Shown here: piece by piece, positions 1-7,342 of the stretch
How the letters are laid out: each line of letters begins with the position of its first letter
Numbering within the stretch: position 1 is the stretch's first letter
Source of the DNA: Candidatus Bathyarchaeota archaeon
GTDB lineage: Archaea > Thermoproteota > Bathyarchaeia > Bathyarchaeales > Bathyarchaeaceae
DNA length: 19,624 nucleotides
Assembly (NCBI GenBank): GCA_023136395.1
Contig: JAGLRI010000005.1
Location: forward strand, 1 to 19,624
Direction of reading: 5' to 3'
Translations under genes and position numbers: made by a program
The notes under the pieces: model-generated
The model's input: the letters and a program-made list of their open reading frames with translations, nothing else
Told to the model about the DNA's origin: nothing
The model's database searches: none

Positions 1-152
1 TTCAAAACGCTGAAACTATTAGAGTCGTAACTAAAAAGGGTCATAAATCGATTACTGAACTTAACCCTGGAGATGAAATTCTTGTTCACATTGAGGAAGG
101 AGGTAGACATTTCGGAACCCTAGTCAAAGAAGAAAGGGTGATTGAGCGTTGA
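1..152 (+). CDS. aroB': 3-dehydroquinate synthase II, C-terminal end (partial)
   Basis: The window opens inside this gene; about 49 C-terminal codons remain, ending at TGA 150-152. The visible part includes the segments ETIRVVTKKG, GDEILVHIEEGGRHFG and a terminal KEERVIER, which is how archaeal type II dehydroquinate synthases end. In archaea this enzyme makes 3-dehydroquinate from the aminodideoxy-heptulosonate precursor rather than from DAHP. Identity rests on this short tail plus position: it lies directly before aroD, with its stop overlapping the aroD start by four bases (TTGA). The start, active site and any upstream partner gene lie outside the window. Confidence 0.82.
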   Translation, partial: QNAETIRVVTKKGHKSITELNPGDEILVHIEEGGRHFGTLVKEERVIER

Positions 153-835
153 ACCCTCGAATCTGTGCTTCTGTAGCTACGGAAAGAATTTCTGATGGAA
201 TGCTTTTAGCTAGAAAAGCTGAATTAATGGGTGCTGATCTCATCGAAATTAGACTGGACTATCTTAACAACATTAAAGGAATTCAAAAAATTGTCAAATC
301 TACTTCGCTTCCCCTCATTGCTACTAATAGGCAGTATAAACAAGGTGGGAGACGACTTCAAAAAGAAGAACAAAGGGTACAAGCTCTACTTGATGCTGCC
401 AATCTTGGCTTTCAATACATCGATATAGAATTAACAACAGTATCCCTAAATTCAGTTGTAAGTGAATTAAAAGAAAAAGGAACAAACATAATTATTTCCT
501 TTCATGACTTTAAGCGAACACCAAAAACATCAAAGCTAGAACAAATAATGCACTCGCAAATAGCGGCAGGGGCAGATATATGTAAATTGGTAACAACTGC
601 CACTATGGTGAATGACAACATATCCTGCCTACTTCTCACCTCAAAGATGAGTAAGGTCGCAAAAATGGTGTGTTTTGCCATGGGTGAAAGAGGATTATTA
701 TCGAGGGTTCTTTCACCCATCTTCGGGGCATCCTTCACTTACGTTTCAGTCAAGAAAGGATTAGAAACTGCACTGGGACAACCGACCATATTTGAACTAA
801 AGGAACTTTTCAGAAGTTTAGGGGTTGAAAATTGA
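149..835 (+). CDS. aroD: Type I 3-dehydroquinate dehydratase
   Basis: A 228-residue protein of the normal length for stand-alone archaeal type I DHQ dehydratases. It dehydrates 3-dehydroquinate to 3-dehydroshikimate through a Schiff base. Visible motifs are EIRLDYL (residues 33-39), the catalytic histidine in SFHDF (His119), the Schiff-base lysine in GADICKLV (Lys146) and the C-terminal LGQPTIFEL segment (209-217) that closes over the substrate. The start is TTG at 149, whose last two bases are in the preceding aroB' stop codon, so translation is probably coupled. Its own stop overlaps the aroE start in the same TTGA arrangement. Confidence 0.93.
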   Translation: MNPRICASVATERISDGMLLARKAELMGADLIEIRLDYLNNIKGIQKIVKSTSLPLIATNRQYKQGGRRLQKEEQRVQALLDAANLGFQYIDIELTTVSLNSVVSELKEKGTNIIISFHDFKRTPKTSKLEQIMHSQIAAGADICKLVTTATMVNDNISCLLLTSKMSKVAKMVCFAMGERGLLSRVLSPIFGASFTYVSVKKGLETALGQPTIFELKELFRSLGVEN

Positions 836-1704
836 CTATTCAAGGAACTACCAAAATTTGTGCATTGATAGGTGACCCCGTTGAGCACTCTTTGAGTCCG
901 TGCATTCACAATGCAGCGTTTCAACGTCTTAAATTCGATTACGTTTATGTAGCCTTTCAGGTGAGACGTGAAGAACTGGCGAAGGCAATCCAAGGCGTAC
1001 GAAGCTTGAAAATCCATGCACTAAATGTAACTATGCCCCTTAAAGTGGATGTAATTCAATACCTTGATCGGGTTGATGATGTTGTAAAAATGGTTGGTGC
1101 AGTTAATACCATCCTAAACGATGAGGGATCCTTAATCGGTTATAATACTGATGGGAAGGGTGCTTTAATGGCGTTAAAAGCAAATAATGAAAGTCCAGCG
1201 GATAAAAAAATTGTGATTCTAGGTGCTGGGGGAGCATCTCGAGCTATTTCTTACAGCTTAGCAGAAGAAACTCGTGAAATAATGATACTAAACAGAACGT
1301 TGGAAAAAGCTGAAAGTCTTGTAAAAGATTTATCAAGCAAGTTTGGAAATAAGGTGAGAAGTGGAAAACTTTGTAGAAATCTTCTTAGAAAGGAGTTAAA
1401 AGAAGCGGATTTACTCATAAATGCTACCTCTTTGGGAATGCATCCCAATGAGGATAAGACTCCGGTTAAAAAGAACTTACTTCGACCTGATCTACCCGTT
1501 TTTGACCTTGTCTATGATCCTCTTGAGACGAGGTTGTTAATGGAAGCTAAGTCGGTTGGAGCAAAAACAATTGAAGGTCTGACTATGCTCGTTTACCAGG
1601 GAGCTGCTTCATTTGAAATATGGACTGGCAAAAAGGCGCCGATACAAGTTATGTTAGAGGCTGCTCAGGAAAAAATTGAAGCACCAAAAAGTGGTATTGT
1701 ATGA
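832..1704 (+). CDS. aroE: Shikimate dehydrogenase
   Basis: A 290-residue NADP-dependent enzyme reducing 3-dehydroshikimate to shikimate. The substrate domain carries SLSP (residues 20-23), the catalytic lysine in NVTMPLK (Lys71), GAVNT (89-93) and NTDGKG with the partner aspartate (Asp107). The nucleotide domain has the glycine-rich GAGGAS (131-136) and NRT (154-156), the arginine expected for NADP preference. A C-terminal GLTMLVYQGA holds the conserved glutamine (Gln256). The TTG start at 832 overlaps the aroD stop, and the gene's stop overlaps the aroK ATG (ATGA 1701-1704). All key residues are present. Confidence 0.95.
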   Translation: MTIQGTTKICALIGDPVEHSLSPCIHNAAFQRLKFDYVYVAFQVRREELAKAIQGVRSLKIHALNVTMPLKVDVIQYLDRVDDVVKMVGAVNTILNDEGSLIGYNTDGKGALMALKANNESPADKKIVILGAGGASRAISYSLAEETREIMILNRTLEKAESLVKDLSSKFGNKVRSGKLCRNLLRKELKEADLLINATSLGMHPNEDKTPVKKNLLRPDLPVFDLVYDPLETRLLMEAKSVGAKTIEGLTMLVYQGAASFEIWTGKKAPIQVMLEAAQEKIEAPKSGIV

Positions 1705-2222
1705 ATATAGTGCTGATAGGGTATAGAGGAACCGGAAAAACTTCAGTTGGGAAAAAATTAGCGGAAAAACTCGATAGGAGATTTACTGGAACAGATGAGT
1801 TGATTATCCAGAAAGCTGGAATGTCAATACCTAAGATTGTTGATAACTATGGCTGGGACGTATTTAGAAACATTGAAAGCGAAGTTGTGAAAGAAGTCAG
1901 TAAAAAGGATAATTGGATTATCGATACTGGTGGAGGGGTCGTTTTAAGGAGAATTAATGTAAAAAACTTGAAAAAGAAAGGTATGTTAATCCTGTTAAAA
2001 GCTGACATTAAAACCATAATTAATAGAATTAAACATGATAAAGAACGCCCCTCCCTTTCCGGAAGGAAATCCTTTATCGAAGAAGTTGAAGAGGTTTTGA
2101 AACAAAGAAGTAAAAAATACGAAGAAGCAGCAGACTATACAATAGATACAACAATATTAACCATTGATCAAGTTACTTATCGAATAATCGCCTTCTTAAC
2201 GCAGAAAGGATTTAGAAAGTAG
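1701..2222 (+). CDS. aroK: Shikimate kinase, bacterial P-loop (NMP-kinase fold) type
   Basis: A 173-residue kinase that phosphorylates shikimate at the 3-hydroxyl using ATP. It has the full signature of bacterial AroK/AroL: Walker A GYRGTGKT (residues 7-14), substrate-binding Asp32, Arg56 in VFRNIE, the GGG loop (77-79), lid arginine in ERPSLSG (Arg116) and Arg136. Most archaea instead use an unrelated GHMP-superfamily shikimate kinase, so this form suggests past gene displacement. It is nevertheless fully embedded in the operon: its ATG overlaps the aroE stop, and aroA starts 30 bases after its own stop. The lysine-rich, AT-rich coding resembles its neighbours, so any transfer looks old. Confidence 0.93.
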   Translation: MNIVLIGYRGTGKTSVGKKLAEKLDRRFTGTDELIIQKAGMSIPKIVDNYGWDVFRNIESEVVKEVSKKDNWIIDTGGGVVLRRINVKNLKKKGMLILLKADIKTIINRIKHDKERPSLSGRKSFIEEVEEVLKQRSKKYEEAADYTIDTTILTIDQVTYRIIAFLTQKGFRK

Positions 2223-2252
2223 AAACCTGTAAACCTTTCTCGGAGTGAGAAC

Positions 2253-3539
2253 ATGACCGACCTTATCATAAGGAAAATAAAGGGGTTGGATGGGACAGTT
2301 AAAGCTCCCTCCTCGAAGGCATATACACACAGGGCATTAATAGCTGCGTCTCTCTCGGAAGGTCGATCTTTGATCGAAGAACCTCTAATCTGTGACGATA
2401 CTTTAACTACTGTACACGCATGTTCCATGGTTGGTGCACAGATTCTAGAGGATAAAAAATGTTTTATTGTTGAGGGTGTTTCTAAACCAATTACACCCGA
2501 AGATGTAATTCATTGCAAAGACTCTGGATCCACTAGTCGGTTTATGACCCCTGTATGTGCATTAGCTGATGGTATATCAGTTATAACCGGAAACGAAGGT
2601 CTTCGAAGAAGGCCGATGAAACCACTATTAACTTCTTTGAGGCAACTAGGTGTACAATGCTACTCAGTCAAAGCTGATGGGCGTCTTCCCATAATTGTGT
2701 TTGGTGGAGGAATCAAGGGGGGAAAAACCTTCATTAAGGGGGATGTAAGTTCTCAGTATATTTCAGGTTTATTATTTGGCACTCCTAAGGCAAACACTAA
2801 TACAGAAATCACCATCACAACTCAACTCGAATCTAAGTCCTATGTAACAATGACATTAAGAGTTCTTCGTGATCATGGTATCAAAGTAGAGTGTTCATCA
2901 GACTATAATCATTTCCTTGTTCCCTGTACACAAATATACAAATCTTCAAATCATGTTATCGAGGGCGATTATTCTTCTGCAGCGTTTCTGTTAGCAGCAG
3001 CTTCTATTATCAACTCTCATGTAAAAGTTACCAATCTTCAAAAAGAATCCCTTCAAGGCGATCGGGCAATAGTTAACATTCTTAGAGATATGCGTTCTCA
3101 AGTAAATGTTGGAGAAGACTTCGTAGAAATCCAGGGAGTTAAACAGGGCTTACGAGGAATTGAGATTGATGTACGAGACATACCTGATCTAGCTCCAGTC
3201 TGTGCATTATTGGGTTGTTTTGCTCAGGGTGAAACAATCATTAGTGGGGCAAAAAGACTGCGTTTTAAAGAGTCAGACAGGATAACCTCGCTGTTTAATG
3301 AGCTCAGGAAAATGGGAGGTAGAATTAAAGAATTCAAGGATGGTCTAATTGTTAATGGGGGCAAACTTCATGGAGCTGAACTAGATTCGCATAACGATCA
3401 TAGGATCGCCATGGCCTGTGCTGTCGCTGCTTTGGGGGCTGAGGGAAGCACAATAATTCATGGAATAGAATGTGTAAACAAATCCTACCCAAAATTTCTT
3501 TTAGATATGGTTTTATTGGGAGCTAAGTTTGTTTATTAA
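2253..3539 (+). CDS. aroA: 3-phosphoshikimate 1-carboxyvinyltransferase (EPSP synthase)
   Basis: A 428-residue protein of normal family length. It joins phosphoenolpyruvate to shikimate 3-phosphate to make EPSP. Motifs in order: KAPSSKAYTHRA with the substrate lysine (Lys22), KDSGSTSRF (residues 89-97, in place of the usual GNSGT), RRRPM (118-122), DVSSQY, the GDYSSAAF segment, DIPDLAP with the catalytic aspartate, RFKESDRI, and HNDHRIAMA. The ATG at 2253 is preceded by GGAGTGAG a few bases upstream. It is the last gene of the aro operon; chorismate synthase and chorismate mutase are not in the window. A run of T residues follows the stop. Confidence 0.96.
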   Translation: MTDLIIRKIKGLDGTVKAPSSKAYTHRALIAASLSEGRSLIEEPLICDDTLTTVHACSMVGAQILEDKKCFIVEGVSKPITPEDVIHCKDSGSTSRFMTPVCALADGISVITGNEGLRRRPMKPLLTSLRQLGVQCYSVKADGRLPIIVFGGGIKGGKTFIKGDVSSQYISGLLFGTPKANTNTEITITTQLESKSYVTMTLRVLRDHGIKVECSSDYNHFLVPCTQIYKSSNHVIEGDYSSAAFLLAAASIINSHVKVTNLQKESLQGDRAIVNILRDMRSQVNVGEDFVEIQGVKQGLRGIEIDVRDIPDLAPVCALLGCFAQGETIISGAKRLRFKESDRITSLFNELRKMGGRIKEFKDGLIVNGGKLHGAELDSHNDHRIAMACAVAALGAEGSTIIHGIECVNKSYPKFLLDMVLLGAKFVY

Positions 3540-3546
3540 TTTTTTT
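3540..3546 (+). terminator. Oligo-T terminator after aroA
   Basis: Seven T residues directly follow the aroA TAA stop, with more T-rich sequence after them. Archaeal transcription commonly ends at such tracts without a strong hairpin, and the next gene is convergent, so this is a reasonable end for the aro transcript. It is inferred from composition only. Confidence 0.45.
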
Positions 3547-3631
3547 CTTGTTTGGCACTCTTTATAATACCCTATTATTTTGCCATTATGCGCCTGACAA
3601 CTCTTTATGAGTAGTCTAAAATGAGTTTTCG

Positions 3632-3928
3632 TTATTCTGATTCAGCTTTTATTACTGTTATTTCAATAATTGAAACGTTTCTTTTTTGACCTTCAACGTC
3701 AGTTAATTCTTCGGTTCCTATTTCAATATTTTTGGCTACCAAGTTCTTAATGAAAGCGCGCCTGAGCAATTCAACAGTATCTACTGCCGTGCTTATTGCT
3801 CGTCCTCTAGCTTTAACCACTACCTCTTTTCCACCAGCGTTAAAAAGGGTAAGGCAAGCAACCACATAGTTCATTACTGGTTTTTTACCAATGAAAACGT
3901 TGTTTTCTTCAGATTTTTCATTTGCCAC
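3632..3928 (-). CDS. albA: Alba DNA/RNA-binding chromatin protein
   Basis: A 98-residue basic nucleic-acid-binding protein of the Alba family, which coats and bridges archaeal chromosomal DNA and also binds RNA. The diagnostic N-terminal segment is VFIGKKPVMNYV (residues 11-22), with Lys15/Lys16 corresponding to the DNA-contacting lysines that are acetylated in Sulfolobus Alba. The central KARGRAISTAVDTVELLRR stretch is also typical. The start is GTG at 3926-3928, preceded by GAGG on the minus strand. It is a single-gene unit with its own TATA-like box. It converges on aroA. Confidence 0.95.
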   Translation of the reverse strand: MANEKSEENNVFIGKKPVMNYVVACLTLFNAGGKEVVVKARGRAISTAVDTVELLRRAFIKNLVAKNIEIGTEELTDVEGQKRNVSIIEITVIKAESE

Positions 3929-3980
3929 ATCTTTTTCCTCTAAGTCAACCCAATATTAATACACAAGTAGGTCGTAACCT

Positions 3981-3990
3981 CTTATAATTT
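3981..3990 (-). promoter_or_regulatory. TATA box for alba
   Basis: On the minus strand this reads AAATTATAAG, followed downstream by T/A-rich sequence and the alba GTG about 55 bases on. A start of transcription about 25 bases downstream would leave a leader of roughly 30 bases. This is a sequence match only. Confidence 0.45.
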
Positions 3991-4019
3991 TTTTCAGAAT
4001 CTTCTAAATTGAAACGAAA

Positions 4020-5852
4020 CTAAAGAAGAATAATCAAGATGGTTAGGAGAACACCAGTTAATGAGAATACGGAGGCTGCGAGTTTTTTACTTAGTTTAAC
4101 TGTTTCATCAGTTGTAAGACTTAACGCTTCTATTTGCTTCTCTCCCATTACCTTGACTTTGTGAATGGTTTCCGTTCGCCAGGAAACCTCTGCGGGTTCA
4201 AGATCACTTAATGCGTCTGTCGTAGCCTGTTTAATGTAATCGATAAGTTTTGTTTGATCGATTGCTTCACCTATTGGATGATAACCACGTTTGGTTAACA
4301 CCGTGCTATTCACGGTGTGAGTATCTGTTGTGAAAACCTCTCCGTCTGTGATTCCAATTTCTTGAACTGCTAAGAGAATCTTCTCGCGTAATCCGGATAT
4401 AATATTGTTTCCATCAATAGTAATATATGCTATTTTTTGGTCGTTTACCTTCATTACAAGCACGCTTATTCCCCCTGGGCCCATGCCCTCCTTGACGCTG
4501 AACTCCTCTGGGACAATTCTTGCGGCTCCAACTTCAAAACGAGTCTGGGTGTGGAGTAGTGCTTCTTCTAGACCTGATACCGCGGCTTTTCTGAGAGGAT
4601 CTATGGCTTTCTCCAGATTAAATGGGCCCTTGATGCTGTTGTGTGCATCGATAACAATCGCGGAGGTTAATCCTCTTTTTTCTGCTTCGTTAACGATGAC
4701 ATCGTCTAATTCTCGAGGTAGATCCTCCATTGTTTGAGGTGCAATAGTTAATGAAATGAGTGCACATTCCCCGAATATTTGACAAGTGGCGGTTGCCCCT
4801 TTTATTTTGGTTCGCATAAAGGGGGTGCTTCTCGAACTGAAAGTAGAAAAGTCTAACGATCCAAGAATTCTGTCCATGACTTTTTGATTCTGAAGTTGTG
4901 ATGTAAGGTTAAGTTCGTGCCCTGACAAACCATGAGGAACTGCGACTATGCACTGTAGTTTATTTTCCAATTTGTTTTGTATCATGTATGGAAGGGCGCT
5001 GCTTCCAACATTTTTGAAGGGTCCTGGATGAAATGCTGGAACGATCATTACTGCTTTTATCTTTTTTTTCTCTCTGAACGCCAATAGAGAAATTTTTATT
5101 TCTTGTTCATAACCGAGTTTGTCGAAAAAAGATTCGAGGGGGTCGATTAAATCCTCTGTCCAATTCGCTAAAAACGCCTTAAGAAGGGAAAGAGAAGTAA
5201 TTCCAATGATTTTTTTCCCAACACGATTCACAAAGTAGACGAAAATAATGTTCGCTGACAAAGCAATGGGGATGGAAAACAATAAGAATAGAAGATGGTG
5301 AGCACTCAAACTATACCCAAAAAACTTGCCTAAGAAAAAAAGGAGGATGTTGCATAATACTGGCTGTAAAAAGGAGGAAAGGATAATTTGCCAAAAATTA
5401 GCAAAAGATACTGTGTAGAACACCAATAAACGAAGAATTAGCGTTGCACAAAAACCAACAAGGAAAAGTTTAACCCAAATGTTAGGGCTTCCTACAAAAA
5501 GGATGAGGATGCTTCCAATAAAAATGAATACAAACCAAAATAAACAAGAAAAAAGAGATAGTGCAGAACACCTCCTTAAATTTAATATAGGATCTTTTTT
5601 CATCCAACTATAATGGATTATCACGTCAGCTGACAAAGTAATGAAAAAGAAAGCAATACCAAAAAGCAAACCTGAGGTGAGTCCGAGGTAAGAGCGATTT
5701 AAAGGAAAAACTGTGGAGATCCCACCAACTATGCAGAATATAAACAGCAAAACAACAATTTTAAGGTGGGAGGGGAGCCTAAACAAAGAGGAATAATGCC
5801 TAACCGCTTTATTTACATATTCTTCCTTATGGTTATTGGATGCCAACTTCAA
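4020..5852 (-). CDS. DUF2070 family membrane protein
   Basis: A 610-residue protein matching the archaeal DUF2070 family, whose function is unknown. I see six hydrophobic segments near residues 31-50, 55-79, 97-121, 126-150, 155-178 and 185-208. A soluble domain follows (about 220-590), then a final membrane segment (593-610). The soluble part carries family motifs PAFHPGPFKNVGSS (272-285) and PHGLSGHELN (306-315), plus IDAHNSI (401-407) and TTDTHTV (508-514). Histidine and aspartate residues recur in a way that could bind metal, but that is my inference. The start is TTG at 5852 with GGGGGA just upstream; a second TTG two codons in has better spacing. It is a single gene with a clear TATA box. 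Confidence 0.85.
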   Translation of the reverse strand: MKLASNNHKEEYVNKAVRHYSSLFRLPSHLKIVVLLFIFCIVGGISTVFPLNRSYLGLTSGLLFGIAFFFITLSADVIIHYSWMKKDPILNLRRCSALSLFSCLFWFVFIFIGSILILFVGSPNIWVKLFLVGFCATLILRLLVFYTVSFANFWQIILSSFLQPVLCNILLFFLGKFFGYSLSAHHLLFLLFSIPIALSANIIFVYFVNRVGKKIIGITSLSLLKAFLANWTEDLIDPLESFFDKLGYEQEIKISLLAFREKKKIKAVMIVPAFHPGPFKNVGSSALPYMIQNKLENKLQCIVAVPHGLSGHELNLTSQLQNQKVMDRILGSLDFSTFSSRSTPFMRTKIKGATATCQIFGECALISLTIAPQTMEDLPRELDDVIVNEAEKRGLTSAIVIDAHNSIKGPFNLEKAIDPLRKAAVSGLEEALLHTQTRFEVGAARIVPEEFSVKEGMGPGGISVLVMKVNDQKIAYITIDGNNIISGLREKILLAVQEIGITDGEVFTTDTHTVNSTVLTKRGYHPIGEAIDQTKLIDYIKQATTDALSDLEPAEVSWRTETIHKVKVMGEKQIEALSLTTDETVKLSKKLAASVFSLTGVLLTILIILL

Positions 5853-5921
5853 ATTCCCCCATAGCTAAAAACGATGAGAATGTGTATAATATTTCCTTTT
5901 CTTTACATCTCTCTCGCTTTT

Positions 5922-5931
5922 CTTATATAAC
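5922..5931 (-). promoter_or_regulatory. TATA box for the DUF2070 gene
   Basis: The minus strand reads GTTATATAAG, a strong archaeal TATA box, about 70 bases before the TTG start. Transcription would begin near position 5900, leaving a leader of about 45 bases. It is among the clearest promoter elements in the window. Confidence 0.6.
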
Positions 5932-6112
5932 TTAGTTGTTGTGAAAAAGACAGTTTTAAGGACTAGGCATTCAGGTTTATTTTTAATTCCTTTTAATATT
6001 TTTGAAAATTATTTGCATAGATTTGCTCCTTAAAGCACAACTTTAATTTGCGAGGCAGCAAGTCTACAAATAAGTGGAAAAAAACCATTAAATCTGTTAC
6101 AGAGAGGTGTGA

Positions 6113-6697
6113 ATATTTAACAAACTTTTTTTAGTTACTGGTACTCCGGGAGTGGGAAAGACGACATTCTCTCGCTTATTGGCCTTAAAGCTGAGTATGA
6201 AACACATTGATTTGGGAGAACTTGTTAAACGAGAAAATTTGATTTGTGGTATGGATGAAGTGAGAGGAACGCTGATTATGGATTCAGAAAAAGTTACAGA
6301 GAGGTTGAACAAACTTGTAAGTGAGTCAAATCAGGATGTATTAATTGATGGCCATTATGCCGTTGATGTTGTCGTTGCAGATACGGTTTTTATGGTTTTC
6401 GTACTTAGGCGAGCTCCAGATGAGTTAAAAGAGTTTATGGAGAAAAGGGGGTTTACAGAAGGGGAGCTCTGGGAGAATCTTGCCGCCGAAATTCTGGACG
6501 TTTGTTTATTTGATGCGGTAAAAGTTTGTGGATTTGATAAAGTGTGTGAGATTGATATGAGCGGCAAAGAAATTAAAGAAGGGGTTGAAGAAGCAATCTC
6601 GATTTTAAAAGAGAAAAGACAATGCCAAGTTGGAATAGTGGATTGGTTAGGGAATTTAGAAAGGGAAGGACGATTATATGATTTTTTTAAATCCTAA
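6113..6697 (+). CDS. Adenylate kinase 6 (Fap7/hCINAP) homologue
   Basis: A P-loop kinase of the AK6/Fap7 family, which in archaea and eukaryotes acts in ribosome small-subunit maturation and has adenylate kinase/ATPase activity. The Walker A motif is GTPGVGKT, followed by HIDLGEL, IDGHYA and the lid segment KRGFTEGELWENLAAEILD, all in family order. The start is a problem: the reading frame opens after TGA 6110-6112 and has no ATG, GTG or TTG before the P-loop. The first such codon, GTG 6152, lies inside Walker A and would destroy it. I therefore take the start as ATA 6113, which follows GAGAGGTG and gives 194 residues. The gene ends one base from the convergent neighbour. Confidence 0.8.
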   Translation: MFNKLFLVTGTPGVGKTTFSRLLALKLSMKHIDLGELVKRENLICGMDEVRGTLIMDSEKVTERLNKLVSESNQDVLIDGHYAVDVVVADTVFMVFVLRRAPDELKEFMEKRGFTEGELWENLAAEILDVCLFDAVKVCGFDKVCEIDMSGKEIKEGVEEAISILKEKRQCQVGIVDWLGNLEREGRLYDFFKS

Positions 6698-6698
6698 A

Positions 6699-7037
6699 TC
6701 ATCTCAGTCTCCGTATTATTTCACTTTTCGTTAGCAATGTGACACCTCGACGGTTGGCATAAGCTCTTGCGTGACCGCTAAATTTTTCTGATATGATTAT
6801 TGGGTTGGGAAACCCAACATCTGCTGAGGCTCTATCTAAATTTATAACAATATTGACGCCGACTGTTCGTTTCCAATCTTTAATCCAAACCATGCGTTGT
6901 TCCTTACCTTTGCGGAGAACGAGATCAAACTTCTGAAGAAGTCCAGAACCCCCTTCCCAGATCACATTTCTCTCTATTTCATAACCCCTTCGTTTAAAAT
7001 AGGGTACAGCAAGGTCAATTAATTTGGCTCCTCTCAT
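6699..7037 (-). CDS. Small Mrr-like (PD-(D/E)XK fold) protein, possibly degenerate
   Basis: A 112-residue protein that resembles the Mrr/restriction-endonuclease-like nuclease domain. It has an N-terminal helix with FKRRGYE (residues 14-20), a beta strand with KFDLVLR (36-42), then MVWIKDWKR (49-57), PIIISEKFSGHA and a closing RGVTLL. In active Mrr-type domains the second motif reads (E/Q)xK; here it is W51-I52-K53, so the acidic residue is missing while Asp38 and Lys53 remain. It may bind DNA without cutting, or the metal site may be built differently. The ATG start is at 7037. Family assignment is by pattern recognition only. Confidence 0.55.
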   Translation of the reverse strand: MRGAKLIDLAVPYFKRRGYEIERNVIWEGGSGLLQKFDLVLRKGKEQRMVWIKDWKRTVGVNIVINLDRASADVGFPNPIIISEKFSGHARAYANRRGVTLLTKSEIIRRLR

Positions 7038-7214
7038 TTATCTACGCATCCTCATAGTGTGTTAATTAAATATGTGTATCTAGGAAAAAATGTTTGCATA
7101 GAGTATTAGTTTTATTCTTAAATCAAACCAATAAGTCTTTAGTAATAGGAATAACATAATTCTTGGACCATTTAGATGAGATAACGGTGTGATTATTTGT
7201 GTTAAAATACGTAT

Positions 7215-7224
7215 CATATAAAAG
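7215..7224 (+). promoter_or_regulatory. TATA box before the leader ORF and R15P isomerase
   Basis: CATATAAAAG lies 19 bases before ATG 7243. With the usual archaeal spacing, transcription would begin at about 7240-7246, so the small upstream ORF could be almost leaderless. An alternative box, TTAAAATAC at 7202-7210, would give a leader that includes GGAGAGG. Confidence 0.45.
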
Positions 7225-7242
7225 TACTACGGAGAGGTCGTT

Positions 7243-7329
7243 ATGATTGAGGAAGTTAAAGAAATCATCCGCAATATTAAAACGAAGGAACTAACTAGAG
7301 CGGATGACTCTGCATGCATCAACAAGTGA
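7243..7329 (+). CDS. Possible 28-codon leader peptide
   Basis: A short reading frame from ATG 7243 to TGA 7327-7329, with GGAGAGG 5 bases upstream of the ATG. The peptide starts MIEEVKEIIRNIKTKELT. It is in a different frame from the isomerase that follows. The isomerase's probable Shine-Dalgarno GGAGG (7331-7335) starts two bases after this stop, so the two may be coupled. The peptide also loosely resembles the isomerase's own N-terminal helix, so it could be a remnant of an older N-terminus separated by a frameshift. No function is recognised. Confidence 0.35.
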   Translation: MIEEVKEIIRNIKTKELTRADDSACINK

Positions 7330-7342
7330 TGGAGGATTGAAA

